Shown here one piece after another: positions 16,929 through 25,484 of a DNA stretch of 64,000 nt. Below the pieces are notes generated by a model, which saw only the letters and a program-made list of their open reading frames with translations, searched no databases and was not told where the DNA came from. Origin of the DNA: Megasphaera sp. AM44-1BH (GTDB taxonomy: Bacteria; Bacillota; Negativicutes; Veillonellales; Megasphaeraceae); the NCBI RefSeq assembly GCF_003467125.1, contig NZ_QSFA01000001.1, forward strand, positions 396,797 to 460,796. The letters are read 5' to 3'. How positions within the stretch are numbered: the stretch's first letter is position 1; every line of letters begins with the position of its first letter. The position numbers and the translations under genes were made by a program.

Positions 16929-17702
16929 TCAGGAATTTCCCGATTGTTCAAAGAACTTTTTCGGCGACATGCCGACGTACTTCTTAAACACCTGTATGAA
17001 GTATTTATAATCAGAAAATCCGACCATATCCGCGATTTCATAGACCTTATAATCGGTTTCCTTCATTTTTTTCACGGCCTGCTGAATGCGGTAGCGGTTG
17101 AGGTAATCGTGAAAGGTATAATGCATCTCTTCCTTAAACTTTGTCTGGAGATACACGCTGGATACCCCCAGGTCCTCACAGACATCCTGCAGGAGAATTT
17201 TTTGTGAATACTGCGATTCTATGATCTGCAGCACTTTCCGCACATAGCGGTTTCCCGGTTCGGGCAGTCCATCCGGCAAATGTATCTGCACGGGCCGGGC
17301 CTGAACCTGCCGTTCAAACTGGCGCAACGTATCAATCTTCTCTTTCACCCGTATCAGCGCTTTATGAAGGGCCGTAAAGTCCACAGGCTTCAGCAGATAT
17401 TCTGTTACATCCAGAGAAATAGCACGCTGGGCATATTCAAATTCATCATAGCCAGAAATGACAATAGCTGCATACGGTATGGACCGGGTCTGCTCCAGCA
17501 TATCCAATCCGCTCAGGAAAGGCATCCTTACATCGGTAATAACCATATCAGGCCTTAATTTCCGGATTTTTTCAGTTCCTTCCACTCCGTCTCCGGCTTC
17601 ACCGACAACGACACAATCTTCTTTTTCCCAGTCTACGAGATACATGAGCCCCTTTCGGATAATCTCTTCATCTTCTACGAGCAGAACCTTATACATCGTC
17701 AC
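16929..17702 (-). CDS. Response regulator, YesN/AraC type
   Basis: This 257-residue protein has an N-terminal receiver with acidic pocket DE (11-12), phospho-acceptor D57 and K105, and a C-terminal AraC-type double HTH (about residues 155-255). It is shorter than many YesN proteins, which have a long middle domain. The GTG start at 17702 overlaps the kinase gene by 14 bp and follows GAGGTGG; an ATG two codons later is an alternative. It pairs with the YesM-like kinase and probably activates the adjacent ABC transporter operon. Confidence 0.9.
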   Translation of the reverse strand: MTMYKVLLVEDEEIIRKGLMYLVDWEKEDCVVVGEAGDGVEGTEKIRKLRPDMVITDVRMPFLSGLDMLEQTRSIPYAAIVISGYDEFEYAQRAISLDVTEYLLKPVDFTALHKALIRVKEKIDTLRQFERQVQARPVQIHLPDGLPEPGNRYVRKVLQIIESQYSQKILLQDVCEDLGVSSVYLQTKFKEEMHYTFHDYLNRYRIQQAVKKMKETDYKVYEIADMVGFSDYKYFIQVFKKYVGMSPKKFFEQSGNS

Positions 17703-19407
17703 AGTGTGCCACCTCTTTTTTTACCATTGGCAGATAGAGAAAAACGCGGAACCCATGGGCATCCCCGTCGATACGGATGCCTGCGTTCCCACCGTACCGG
17801 AGACGCAATACACGGTGCACATTATACAGGCCGATATGACTGGGAGCTACCACATCGGATACCAGAAGTTTCCGTAGTTCTGCCATTTTTTCCGGATTGA
17901 TACCGGCGCCATTGTCCACGACCGATAATACGAGCATATCTTCTTCTCTTTTCCCGGTAATGTTGATATGAATAGCTCTCACGTTCTCCAGGCCATGGAC
18001 AATACTGTTTTCCACAACAGGCTGCAGCAGCAGCTTGGGAATCTGGCAGTCGTACAATAACGGATCCATGGCAATATCATAGGACAGGCGTTCACCAAAA
18101 CGCATCTTCTGAAGAGCCAGATAGTCTTTCACATACTGAAGATCGGTCTCCAGACTGACGTCTCCTTCTCCGCGGTGAATACTATACCGCATCAGCCGGG
18201 CAAAGGAAACGGCCAGTTCCGATGCTTTTTTCGGATCAAACAGGATTTCATAGCGCAGTCCTTCCATGACATTGAAAGCAAAATGGGGATCCATCTGTCC
18301 CTCCAGATTCCGTACTTCCATAAGCCGTTTGCGTTCTGCCAGTTCTTTATTGCGTTCCATCAGCTGATGGATTTCCCGCATCATGCGGTTAAATTCCTGA
18401 TAAATGACCTGAAATTCCTGCAGGCTCTGCTCCGGTTCCAGCCGGTAGTCGAGATTGCCATTTTTTCCTTCCCGCACAGCAACCAGCAGACCGTCGAGCG
18501 GTTTCAATACTTTGCAGGACAGTTTCCGCGCCACTAGGAATATAGCCAGACAGGCCGCTATGCCAATACATCCCAGAAAAAGAAGCACTGCCTGAAGCAG
18601 AGAATCCGTATGGGGAATAGCCGTAAATGCAATGACCTGCAGTTTATCCCCCCGGGCCGGCCGGCTGACATAATAACTTCGTCCCTGCACAGACTGCGCC
18701 CCCGTTACGCCCATAGAGGTCCGCAATTTTCCCATGGCATCGACAAATAAGGGGTTCGTGGAAAAAATAACATGATCCAGCGTATCCAGAATGACAATCT
18801 GTTCCGCCGGCCACTGGTCTGCCCATTCCTGAAATCCTTCCTGCCGGAAAAAAAGGAACAAAAATCCCGCTGTTTCCGCATGTCCCTGTACAGGCAGAAG
18901 CAGATAATACTGCTCCTGCTGGCCATGCTGCAGTGGCAGTACTACCGGCCCATACCGTAGCACACCTGTACTATCCGTTCCTGCACGATGGAGCATATCC
19001 TGTATATCCCGGTTTTCCAGGACCAGGCCAAGATTATCCTGATACAGACTGGTCATGACGGGTTTTCTACTCTGATCCAGGAGGAGAAAATCACCGTGGA
19101 TTGTACCGCTGTTCGTAATATCATACAGATACTGTGCCAGCTCCCGGTCAGCTTTCCCCGTCTGCAAAGCCTGGATCAGAGCAGGGTTTCCCCCCAGTTC
19201 ATTCATCGCACGGGCACAACGGTCCCATTCCCGGCTGACCGCCTGTTCTGCTTCTGCTGCATGAGCATCGGTGCCATCTACAATATGCACCTCATAAAAA
19301 CAGGCCAGAAATGCCCCGAACAGGCATAGCAGAAACAGAATGAGCAATGCCGCCCCTTTGGTAAAAACCTGTTGTAAATACAGATGAAAACTGCGTGGTC
19401 TGCTCAT
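17689..19407 (-). CDS. Sensor histidine kinase, YesM family
   Basis: This 572-residue kinase has a transmembrane helix at about 18-38, an extracytoplasmic sensor of about 230 residues, a second helix at about 272-294, a HAMP domain, a His_kinase domain with H375 in DPHFAFN, and a HATPase with an N box (VENSIVHG) and DNGAGI. YesM kinases usually sense sugars or related solutes, alone or with an ABC binding protein. It lies 26 bp after the ABC permease gene in the same operon, so it may monitor that transporter's cargo. SD AAGGAG precedes the ATG. Confidence 0.92.
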   Translation of the reverse strand: MSRPRSFHLYLQQVFTKGAALLILFLLCLFGAFLACFYEVHIVDGTDAHAAEAEQAVSREWDRCARAMNELGGNPALIQALQTGKADRELAQYLYDITNSGTIHGDFLLLDQSRKPVMTSLYQDNLGLVLENRDIQDMLHRAGTDSTGVLRYGPVVLPLQHGQQEQYYLLLPVQGHAETAGFLFLFFRQEGFQEWADQWPAEQIVILDTLDHVIFSTNPLFVDAMGKLRTSMGVTGAQSVQGRSYYVSRPARGDKLQVIAFTAIPHTDSLLQAVLLFLGCIGIAACLAIFLVARKLSCKVLKPLDGLLVAVREGKNGNLDYRLEPEQSLQEFQVIYQEFNRMMREIHQLMERNKELAERKRLMEVRNLEGQMDPHFAFNVMEGLRYEILFDPKKASELAVSFARLMRYSIHRGEGDVSLETDLQYVKDYLALQKMRFGERLSYDIAMDPLLYDCQIPKLLLQPVVENSIVHGLENVRAIHINITGKREEDMLVLSVVDNGAGINPEKMAELRKLLVSDVVAPSHIGLYNVHRVLRLRYGGNAGIRIDGDAHGFRVFLYLPMVKKEVAHCDDV

Positions 19408-19433
19408 GGTGGAGCTCCTTCAGGAAATAACCA

Positions 19434-21101
19434 TCAGATACTGATATCGCGCCGTCCCGTCAGCTTGAAGAAAATCAGCAGGGACAAAATAGATGTCAGA
19501 GCCAGAATCGTAGCATAGGCAGAGGCATTGCCGTAATTGCCACGGATAACCTCCGTATAAATCGATACAGTCAGCGTCTGATTGGCCGTTGTATATAAAA
19601 TGATGGAAGAACTGAGCTCACTGATGATGGTCACCCAGCTCATAATGGCTCCTGCCAGTACACCGGGCATCATCATAGGCAGGGTAATCCGGCGGAACGT
19701 CGTCAGGTCCGAAGCCCCCAGCGATATAGCCGCTTCTTCTACGTTTTTGCTGATCTGTCCCAGAGCGGCTACACTGGAACGCACGGTGTAAGGCATACGC
19801 CGGATGGCAAAGGAAATAATCATAATCAAAGCCGTGCCACTCAGAACGATAGGCGGGCTGTTGAAGGCAAACAGGAAGGAAATCCCCAGTACTGACCCGG
19901 GAATAATGAAGGGGAACATGGTCACCGTATCGAGGATGCTGTTGAGCAGATTCTTTTTCCGTACGCTCAGATAGGCAATGATGACCCCCATGACCAGTAC
20001 GATGGCAATAGCGACGATTCCCAGAAAATAAGTATTCCATATGACCGTATTGTCTTTGGCAAACAAAGTCGCTTCATAACTCTGAAGGGCATATCCGCCC
20101 GTAAAGACCTGTCCGCCATTACTGCGCAGGAACGAAGTATACACGACGACGAGCTGGGGCAGAATGGCCAGCCCGGTTACTATATACACGATACCATGAG
20201 CCATGATATTGCGCAACCCCGATGCTTTTTCAGCTACGATAGGCTTCAGTGCTGTCATGGTATAGGTACTGCGGTTCGCCAGATAGCGCTGGGCAAAGAA
20301 CATGACAACAGTCAGTACAATCATGATGACGCAGATAGCCGCCGCAAATCCATCATCGCCGCCGACTTCTCCCATAAAGGACGTATATACCAGTACGGGC
20401 ATGGTCTTGAATCCTTCACCAATCAGCATGGGCGTACCAAAATCGGCAAAGACCCGCATAAAGACAAGCATCGAACTGGATAACAGTGTGGGAAGCAGCA
20501 GCGGCACCAGAATACGCCGCATCCGCGTGAAGCGGGAACAGCCCAGGCTTTCCGCCGCTTCGTTCAGCGAATTATCGAAGGTCTTGAGCGACCCGGACAA
20601 GAAGATATAGATCAGTGGGAAAGATTGCAGGGTAAAGACGAGAACGATACCGGAAAATCCATATACGCCATTAAACGATGTATGAAACAATTGATTGAAG
20701 AACTGGGTTATGACACCGTTGCGCCCCAGCAGCTGAATCCAGGCGTAGGCTCCGATGAATGGTGGTGATAAATAAGAAATAACGATCAGGATATTGAGAA
20801 GGGCACTCCCCTTTATCTTGATGCTCCGCATGAGATAGGCCATGGGAAGCCCCAGAAGAGCTGCCAGGATAGTAGAGACGACGGTGACCTCCATGCTGTG
20901 TACCATGGTTTCCCAATAAAAAGGCTTGGTAAAGAACCGCGTAAAATAAGCAAGCGTCGTACTGCCCGATACGGGATCCACTACGCTTTTGTATAATACG
21001 AGTACCAGCGGGTATAAGACAAAGAGAGCAAAAAAGGCAAACAGCCAGAGACTGATAACTGTCCAGAATGAGATATGGGATTTTTTAGTTTGTGCCATCA
21101 T
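19434..21101 (-). CDS. ABC transporter permease, fused two-domain FbpB/AfuB type
   Basis: This 555-residue permease has about 12 transmembrane helices in two repeats, each with an EAA loop (NEAAESLGCSRFTRMRRILVP and EEAAISLGASDLTTFRRITLP). One polypeptide therefore replaces two permease subunits, as in FbpB and AfuB. The start at 21101 overlaps the ATPase gene by 17 bp and follows GAAGGTGG. Homologues are often called ferric iron permeases, but AfuB moves hexose phosphates. Confidence 0.9.
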   Translation of the reverse strand: MMAQTKKSHISFWTVISLWLFAFFALFVLYPLVLVLYKSVVDPVSGSTTLAYFTRFFTKPFYWETMVHSMEVTVVSTILAALLGLPMAYLMRSIKIKGSALLNILIVISYLSPPFIGAYAWIQLLGRNGVITQFFNQLFHTSFNGVYGFSGIVLVFTLQSFPLIYIFLSGSLKTFDNSLNEAAESLGCSRFTRMRRILVPLLLPTLLSSSMLVFMRVFADFGTPMLIGEGFKTMPVLVYTSFMGEVGGDDGFAAAICVIMIVLTVVMFFAQRYLANRSTYTMTALKPIVAEKASGLRNIMAHGIVYIVTGLAILPQLVVVYTSFLRSNGGQVFTGGYALQSYEATLFAKDNTVIWNTYFLGIVAIAIVLVMGVIIAYLSVRKKNLLNSILDTVTMFPFIIPGSVLGISFLFAFNSPPIVLSGTALIMIISFAIRRMPYTVRSSVAALGQISKNVEEAAISLGASDLTTFRRITLPMMMPGVLAGAIMSWVTIISELSSSIILYTTANQTLTVSIYTEVIRGNYGNASAYATILALTSILSLLIFFKLTGRRDISI

Positions 21102-22194
21102 GACCACCTTCTATCATCGTTTCTGCACTGTCACTATGAAATACATTGATGCGGCTGCTTTTGAGCTGCAGACTCACAGCAGTTCCATCAGGAAGGTGAC
21201 TGCCTTCTCCCTGATACTGGATGACTTCCAGATTATTCCCGTCAGCCGCTTTCATAAAATAGTGAGTCGCTATCCCCAGGAACACGCTGCTTTCGACGAC
21301 TGCAGGAATTCCCATTTCACCAGCCGGCATAATAGAAAATTCTTCCGGCCGTACGGATACGATGACCTTTTCCCCATCCTTTGCCGACTCATCGAGATTA
21401 TCCATGGGCACGCTATATCCATCCTTAAAATGCAGGGTAGCTGCATTCCCGTCTTTTTGCAGCTGTGCATCGAGAAAGTTGGACAATCCGATAAATCCGG
21501 CTACAAAGGTATTGAAGGGCCGTTTATATATATTCTGTGGCGTGTCAATCTGCTGGATGACACCGTTATTCATGATAGCAATGCGGTCTGATACAGCCAG
21601 TGCTTCTTCCTGGTCGTGGGTTACATACACCGTTGTAATGTGGATATGACGCTGGATTTTCTTGATGGCATTCCGCATTTCTACACGAAGTTTGGCATCC
21701 AGATTGGACAACGGTTCATCCATGAGGAGTACTGCCGGCTGGATGACAATAGCCCGCGCCAGGGCAACCCGCTGCTGCTGGCCGCCGGAAAGGGCGGCGG
21801 GCATACGGTCTTTTAAATGGTCAATTTTCACAATTTTCAGTATGTCATCTACCCGTTTTTCGATATCGGCCTTCCCGGCGCCGCGCATCTGCAGGCCGAA
21901 AGCCACATTATCCCGTACCGTCATATGGGGGAATATGGCATAGTTCTGAAACACCATGCCCATATTCCGTTTCTCTACAGGCACATCATTGATACGCTTT
22001 CCATTCAGCCGGATTTCGCCTTCTTCAATGGAATTGAATCCGATAATCATACGAAGTAATGTCGTCTTGCCGCAGCCCGATGGCCCCAGCAGTGTAAAAA
22101 ACTCACCTGGCTTCACATGAAGAGACAATCCCTTTACTACCGTATTGTCCCCATAGCGTTTTACCACGTGATCAATATCAATGGATACGCTCAT
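21085..22194 (-). CDS. ABC transporter ATP-binding protein, FbpC/AfuC type
   Basis: This 369-residue ATPase has Walker A GPSGCGKTT, Q-loop VFQNYAIFP, signature LSGGQQQR, Walker B VLLMDEPLSNLD, H-loop VTHDQ, and a C-terminal TOBE domain (about residues 270-355). The start at 22194 follows GGGAGG; an upstream reading has no SD. It belongs to the CUT1/Fe3+/putrescine branch. It is coupled to the fused permease gene by overlap. Confidence 0.92.
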   Translation of the reverse strand: MSVSIDIDHVVKRYGDNTVVKGLSLHVKPGEFFTLLGPSGCGKTTLLRMIIGFNSIEEGEIRLNGKRINDVPVEKRNMGMVFQNYAIFPHMTVRDNVAFGLQMRGAGKADIEKRVDDILKIVKIDHLKDRMPAALSGGQQQRVALARAIVIQPAVLLMDEPLSNLDAKLRVEMRNAIKKIQRHIHITTVYVTHDQEEALAVSDRIAIMNNGVIQQIDTPQNIYKRPFNTFVAGFIGLSNFLDAQLQKDGNAATLHFKDGYSVPMDNLDESAKDGEKVIVSVRPEEFSIMPAGEMGIPAVVESSVFLGIATHYFMKAADGNNLEVIQYQGEGSHLPDGTAVSLQLKSSRINVFHSDSAETMIEGGHDGTN

Positions 22195-22279
22195 CTTTTC
22201 TTCCTCCCTATAAAAACGCGGCAGGACCCGCTGCACTGACACTGCGTTTCCTGCCGCAAACTGATGCAAGTAAAATGAC

Positions 22280-23326
22280 TTATCTGTTGTTTTCGAGATG
22301 CTGGTTCCACATCGCTACAATATCCTGTTTGTGATCCGATACCCATCCTTCATCATAGTTGGGGAACAAATGAATCTGATCAATGGGCGTCATATACGAA
22401 GCCAGCTCGATATTTTTGCGAAGAGGCCGCACGGTCAGTTCTTTACCAGCCATTTCCTGAATTTTCTGGGAAATCATGTAATCGACAAATTTTTTAGCAT
22501 TTTCCGGATGTTTGCATCCCTTGATGATCTGTACCGATTCACCGGGGAAAATAGCTCCTTCTTTCGGGAATACTACTTTAACCGGCGCACTGTTCCGGAC
22601 GTAGGTAGCTGCCGGATCTTCCCAGGTGAGACCTACCGTATATTCTCCGTCGGCAACGCCTTTGTGGACGGCACCGGAACTGTTCAGCATTTTGCCATCG
22701 AGATTCTGGATGAATTTATCCACATAGTCCCACGCTTCCGGGCTCATAGGATCGCCATTTTTTCCTTTGGCATAGAGCATAGCCATGAGCGACTGGAATG
22801 CTGAACTGGAATTGGCCGGGTCGCCAAAGGCGATTTTCCCCTTCAGGGCCGGATTCAGCAGATCATCAAAGGTCTCAATTTTTGTATCCCCGGCCAGGTT
22901 CGTATTGACGATAAGGACGGTAGGATCGGCAAAAGCCGGTGTAAAATATCCCGTCTTATTGCGGAATGCTTCCATCATATTCTTATCTTCAGGAGAAACA
23001 TATTCCATGAATAAGTCTTTCTGGGACTCCAGCATGGTCTGATCCGCTGCCCATAGGATATCACCCTGGGGATTGCCCTTTTCTGAAGAAACCCGTTTTA
23101 ACAGCGGCCCTGTACCGGCCACGACAACATTGACCTTGATTCCCGTGTCCTTTTCAAAATTGGGAATGACCAGATTGTTCAGGCTTTCACTGCGTGCCGT
23201 ATAAACCGTAAGCACCTTGTCATCGCTACCCGATGCGCTCTTCTGATCACCTCCGCAGCCAGCTAGTGAAACCAGTGTAGCCGCTGCAACAGCCAGTGTA
23301 ATAATTCGTTTTGTTAGTTGTTTCAT
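22280..23326 (-). CDS. ABC transporter substrate-binding lipoprotein, FbpA/AfuA-like
   Basis: This 348-residue extracellular binding protein has a lipobox LAGC (Cys at about 24) and a mature domain beginning VLTVYTARSE, followed by GDILWAADQTM. Ferric-binding proteins use a late pair of adjacent tyrosines; none is visible here, where the region reads GLTWEDPAATYVRNSAPVKVVFPKEG. This favours an anion such as hexose phosphate or 2-aminoethylphosphonate over Fe3+. The start at 23326 follows AAAGGAG. It is the first gene of the operon SBP-ATPase-permease-kinase-regulator. Confidence 0.88.
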   Translation of the reverse strand: MKQLTKRIITLAVAAATLVSLAGCGGDQKSASGSDDKVLTVYTARSESLNNLVIPNFEKDTGIKVNVVVAGTGPLLKRVSSEKGNPQGDILWAADQTMLESQKDLFMEYVSPEDKNMMEAFRNKTGYFTPAFADPTVLIVNTNLAGDTKIETFDDLLNPALKGKIAFGDPANSSSAFQSLMAMLYAKGKNGDPMSPEAWDYVDKFIQNLDGKMLNSSGAVHKGVADGEYTVGLTWEDPAATYVRNSAPVKVVFPKEGAIFPGESVQIIKGCKHPENAKKFVDYMISQKIQEMAGKELTVRPLRKNIELASYMTPIDQIHLFPNYDEGWVSDHKQDIVAMWNQHLENNR

Positions 23327-23374
23327 ATTTCCGCTCCTTTCATCAATCATCCGACTCGCATAGTTTATGCTTTT

Positions 23375-23402
23375 ATTGTACTGTATTCATTTATATTGTC
23401 TA
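23375..23402 (-). promoter_or_regulatory. Candidate promoter of the FbpA-like operon
   Basis: On the minus strand TAGACA (23402-23397) and TACAAT (23380-23375) are 16 bp apart. The AT-rich stretch 23403-23573 holds no other feature I can support. Confidence 0.5.
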
Positions 23403-23573
23403 TCCGATAAAAGATAAAAAACATCTAATTTTCATAATAATCATCGCTATTTAATGTATGTAGTATATATTAATTGCTATTTGAGTGAATATATATTTCA
23501 TATGGAAATGACGGATTGTATTAAAAAGCAGCATTTTATAGCCTGCATTTTTAGATATAGAAAAAAATGATGC

Positions 23574-23602
23574 TTGACAAGAGAAAAAAACTATGCTAAC
23601 AT
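23574..23602 (+). promoter_or_regulatory. Promoter of the SAM riboswitch-metQ transcript
   Basis: TTGACA (23574-23579) and TAACAT (23597-23602) are 17 bp apart, just before the SAM aptamer. Confidence 0.8.
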
Positions 23603-23624
23603 CTGCATCATCAACTAAATACGT

Positions 23625-23719
23625 TTCATCAAGAGCAGTCGAGGGAATGGCCCCATGACACTGCGGCAACCGCCATAAGGTATGGTGCCAACTCCATCGG
23701 ATTACATCCGGCAGATGAA
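23625..23719 (+). promoter_or_regulatory. SAM-I (S-box) riboswitch aptamer
   Basis: The classic S-box blocks are present in order: ATCAAGAG, GAGGGAATGGCCC, GCGGCAACC, GGTGCCAACTCC, and closing P1 arms TTCATC/GATGAA. The 3' arm GCAGATGA (23711-23718) can also pair with TCATCTGC (23740-23747) in the following terminator. SAM binding should therefore favour termination and switch metQ off. Confidence 0.93.
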
Positions 23720-23733
23720 TCATAGGATTAGTA

Positions 23734-23761
23734 AAGCCGTCATCTGCATGACGGCTTTTTT
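23734..23761 (+). terminator. S-box attenuation terminator
   Basis: AAGCCGTCAT pairs with ATGACGGCTT and is followed by a T run. It overlaps the antiterminator partner sequence. Confidence 0.9.
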
Positions 23762-23811
23762 GATGATACGGACTTATTTTTATTTAAACACTCAGGAGAG
23801 GGGTACGAAAT

Positions 23812-24636
23812 ATGAAATCATCTATTAAAAAAATCATTTCCGCCGGCCTCATTGCAGCCATCTGTGTATTTGCTGCCGGCTGCGGTTCCAGCAATGACAG
23901 CAAAGGCGACCAGGCAAAAAAAGAAATTAAAGTAGGGGTTACGGCTGGTCCTCATGCAGAAATCATGGACGAAGTCGTCAAAGAAGCTGCCAAACAGGGG
24001 ATTACCATCAAAGTCGTCGAATTCAACGATTATGTACAGCCCGACAAAGCACTGGCTGAAAAGGATCTCGACATGAACTCCTATCAGCACCAGCCTTATC
24101 TCGACAATATCGTCAAAAAACAGGGCCTGAAACTCACGTCTATTGGCAAGACGATCCTCATGCCTATGGCCGTTTACTCCCACAAATATAAATCCCTCGA
24201 TGAAGTCGCTCCGGGAAGCAAAGTCACCATCCCGAACGATCCGTCCAATGGTGCCCGTGCCCTGCTTCTCCTGCAGCAGGCTGGCCTGATCAAACTGAAG
24301 AACGGTGATTCCATCGAAGCCTCCGTTGCCGATATCACGGAAAATCCGAAAAATCTGCAGTTTGTCGAACTCGACGCTGCCCAGACACCGCGTTCCCTCG
24401 ATGATACGGATATCGCCTGCGTCAACACTAACTACGCTATTCCGGCAGGACTCAATCCGAAAAAAGATTCCATCCTTGTAGAATCCATTGAATCGCCGTA
24501 TGCCTGCGTATTCGCTGTCCGTCAGGGCGATGAAAACAACGAAACATACAAGAAAGTCGTTCAGATTTATCAGTCCGAAGCAATCAAGAAATTTATCAAC
24601 GATAAATATCAGGGAACTATCCTGCCTGCATTCTAA
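23812..24636 (+). CDS. metQ: Methionine-binding lipoprotein MetQ
   Basis: This 274-residue NlpA-family binding protein has a signal peptide with lipobox AAGC (Cys at about 24) and the family core EIKVGVTAGPHAEIMDEV and NSYQHQPYLD. It delivers D- or L-methionine to a MetNI transporter. No metN or metI gene is adjacent, so it works with a transporter encoded elsewhere. Control by an S-box riboswitch supports the methionine assignment. SD GAGAGGGG precedes the ATG. Confidence 0.92.
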   Translation: MKSSIKKIISAGLIAAICVFAAGCGSSNDSKGDQAKKEIKVGVTAGPHAEIMDEVVKEAAKQGITIKVVEFNDYVQPDKALAEKDLDMNSYQHQPYLDNIVKKQGLKLTSIGKTILMPMAVYSHKYKSLDEVAPGSKVTIPNDPSNGARALLLLQQAGLIKLKNGDSIEASVADITENPKNLQFVELDAAQTPRSLDDTDIACVNTNYAIPAGLNPKKDSILVESIESPYACVFAVRQGDENNETYKKVVQIYQSEAIKKFINDKYQGTILPAF

Positions 24637-24648
24637 TAGCCGGCAAAG

Positions 24649-24681
24649 CGGCCTGTCACATCGATGGCAGGCCGTTTTTTT
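24649..24681 (+). terminator. Intrinsic terminator after metQ
   Basis: CGGCCTG pairs with CAGGCCG and is followed by seven T residues. Confidence 0.85.
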
Positions 24682-24775
24682 CCAATCATCTGCGTTATAT
24701 TGAAATTTGATGGTATAAACAATAAATTTTGTATATTATACGTTAAAAATTTTCTCGTAAAATTTGACAAATGTG

Positions 24776-24784
24776 TGATATAAT
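24776..24784 (+). promoter_or_regulatory. Extended -10 promoter of trxA
   Basis: TGATATAAT is an extended -10 element. A TTGACA at 24764-24769 is only 9 bp away and cannot serve as its -35. Confidence 0.5.
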
Positions 24785-24830
24785 AGAATTGTCCCACAGA
24801 CAATACAAATACAAAAGGAGTGAATCATAT

Positions 24831-25136
24831 ATGGAATACACATTTACCAATGATAATTTTAATCAGGAAGTCCTGCAATCCGATAAACCGGTTCTCGTCG
24901 ATTTCTGGGCCACCTGGTGCGGTCCCTGCCGCATGGTAGCGCCGGTCGTTGAAGAAATTGCCAACGAACATCCGGAATACAAAGTCGGCAAAGTCAATGT
25001 AGATGAACAACCGGAACTGGCCCAGCAGTTCAACGTCATGAGCATCCCCACTCTTCTGGTCTTCAAAAATGGCCAGCTCTACAAGAGTTCTGTCGGTGCC
25101 CAGCCGAAAGCCAGCATCCTGGCACTCTTCGATTAA
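24831..25136 (+). CDS. trxA: Thioredoxin
   Basis: This 101-residue thioredoxin has the active site WCGPC (about residues 29-33) and the cis-proline in MSIPT. It is a cytosolic dithiol reductant. The start at 24831 follows AAAGGAG. A TSCPD-domain gene starts 19 bp downstream, so the two are co-transcribed. No thioredoxin reductase gene is adjacent. Confidence 0.95.
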   Translation: MEYTFTNDNFNQEVLQSDKPVLVDFWATWCGPCRMVAPVVEEIANEHPEYKVGKVNVDEQPELAQQFNVMSIPTLLVFKNGQLYKSSVGAQPKASILALFD

Positions 25137-25155
25137 TTGCGAAAGGAAGATTCCA

Positions 25156-25395
25156 TTGCATACGTATAAACCAAGTGGCATCTGTGCCACACAGATTGAT
25201 TTCGATATCAAAGACGGAAAAGTCTATGACGTCGTCTTTACAAACGGCTGTCCCGGCAATCACCTCGGCCTTTCCAGCCTTGCTGAAGGAATGCCCGTCG
25301 CAGAAGTCGTCCGCCGTCTGGAAGGCATCCGCTGCGGCGAACGCACTACGTCCTGTCCGGACCAGCTGGCACAGGCATTGAAAGCCTACGTCTGA
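25156..25395 (+). CDS. TSCPD domain protein (TIGR03905-like)
   Basis: This 79-residue protein has four cysteines: Cys8 in GICA, NGCPGNH, RCGERTTSC. It ends in a TSCPD motif (TSCPDQLAQAL), as in the C-terminal tail of vitamin B12-dependent ribonucleotide reductases and free-standing homologues. The only well-placed start is a TTG at 25156, after AAGGAAG; no ATG exists in this frame outside the thioredoxin gene. Its position after trxA suggests a thiol-redox or metal-linked role. The function is not known. Confidence 0.8.
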   Translation: MHTYKPSGICATQIDFDIKDGKVYDVVFTNGCPGNHLGLSSLAEGMPVAEVVRRLEGIRCGERTTSCPDQLAQALKAYV

Positions 25396-25414
25396 TCCGA
25401 TTATCCTGCCCCTA

Positions 25415-25470
25415 CAAAAAAGGATTGTACCAGCATGAACAACCCGCTTATGCCGGCACAATCCTTTTTT
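25415..25470. terminator. Bidirectional terminator between the TSCPD and PhzF genes
   Basis: AAAAAAGGATTGT pairs with ACAATCCTTTTTT across an inner GCAT/ATGC stem, giving U tracts on both strands. Confidence 0.85.
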
Positions 25471-25484
25471 ATGTCCCCAATGAA

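Noticed and set aside
22280..23326. Firm assignment as ferric iron binding protein
   Set aside because: The tyrosine pair needed for Fe3+ is not visible and the operon context fits a phosphorylated organic solute.
24764..24769. TTGACA as -35 of the trxA promoter
   Set aside because: It is only 9 bp from the TATAAT; the extended -10 explains the promoter better.
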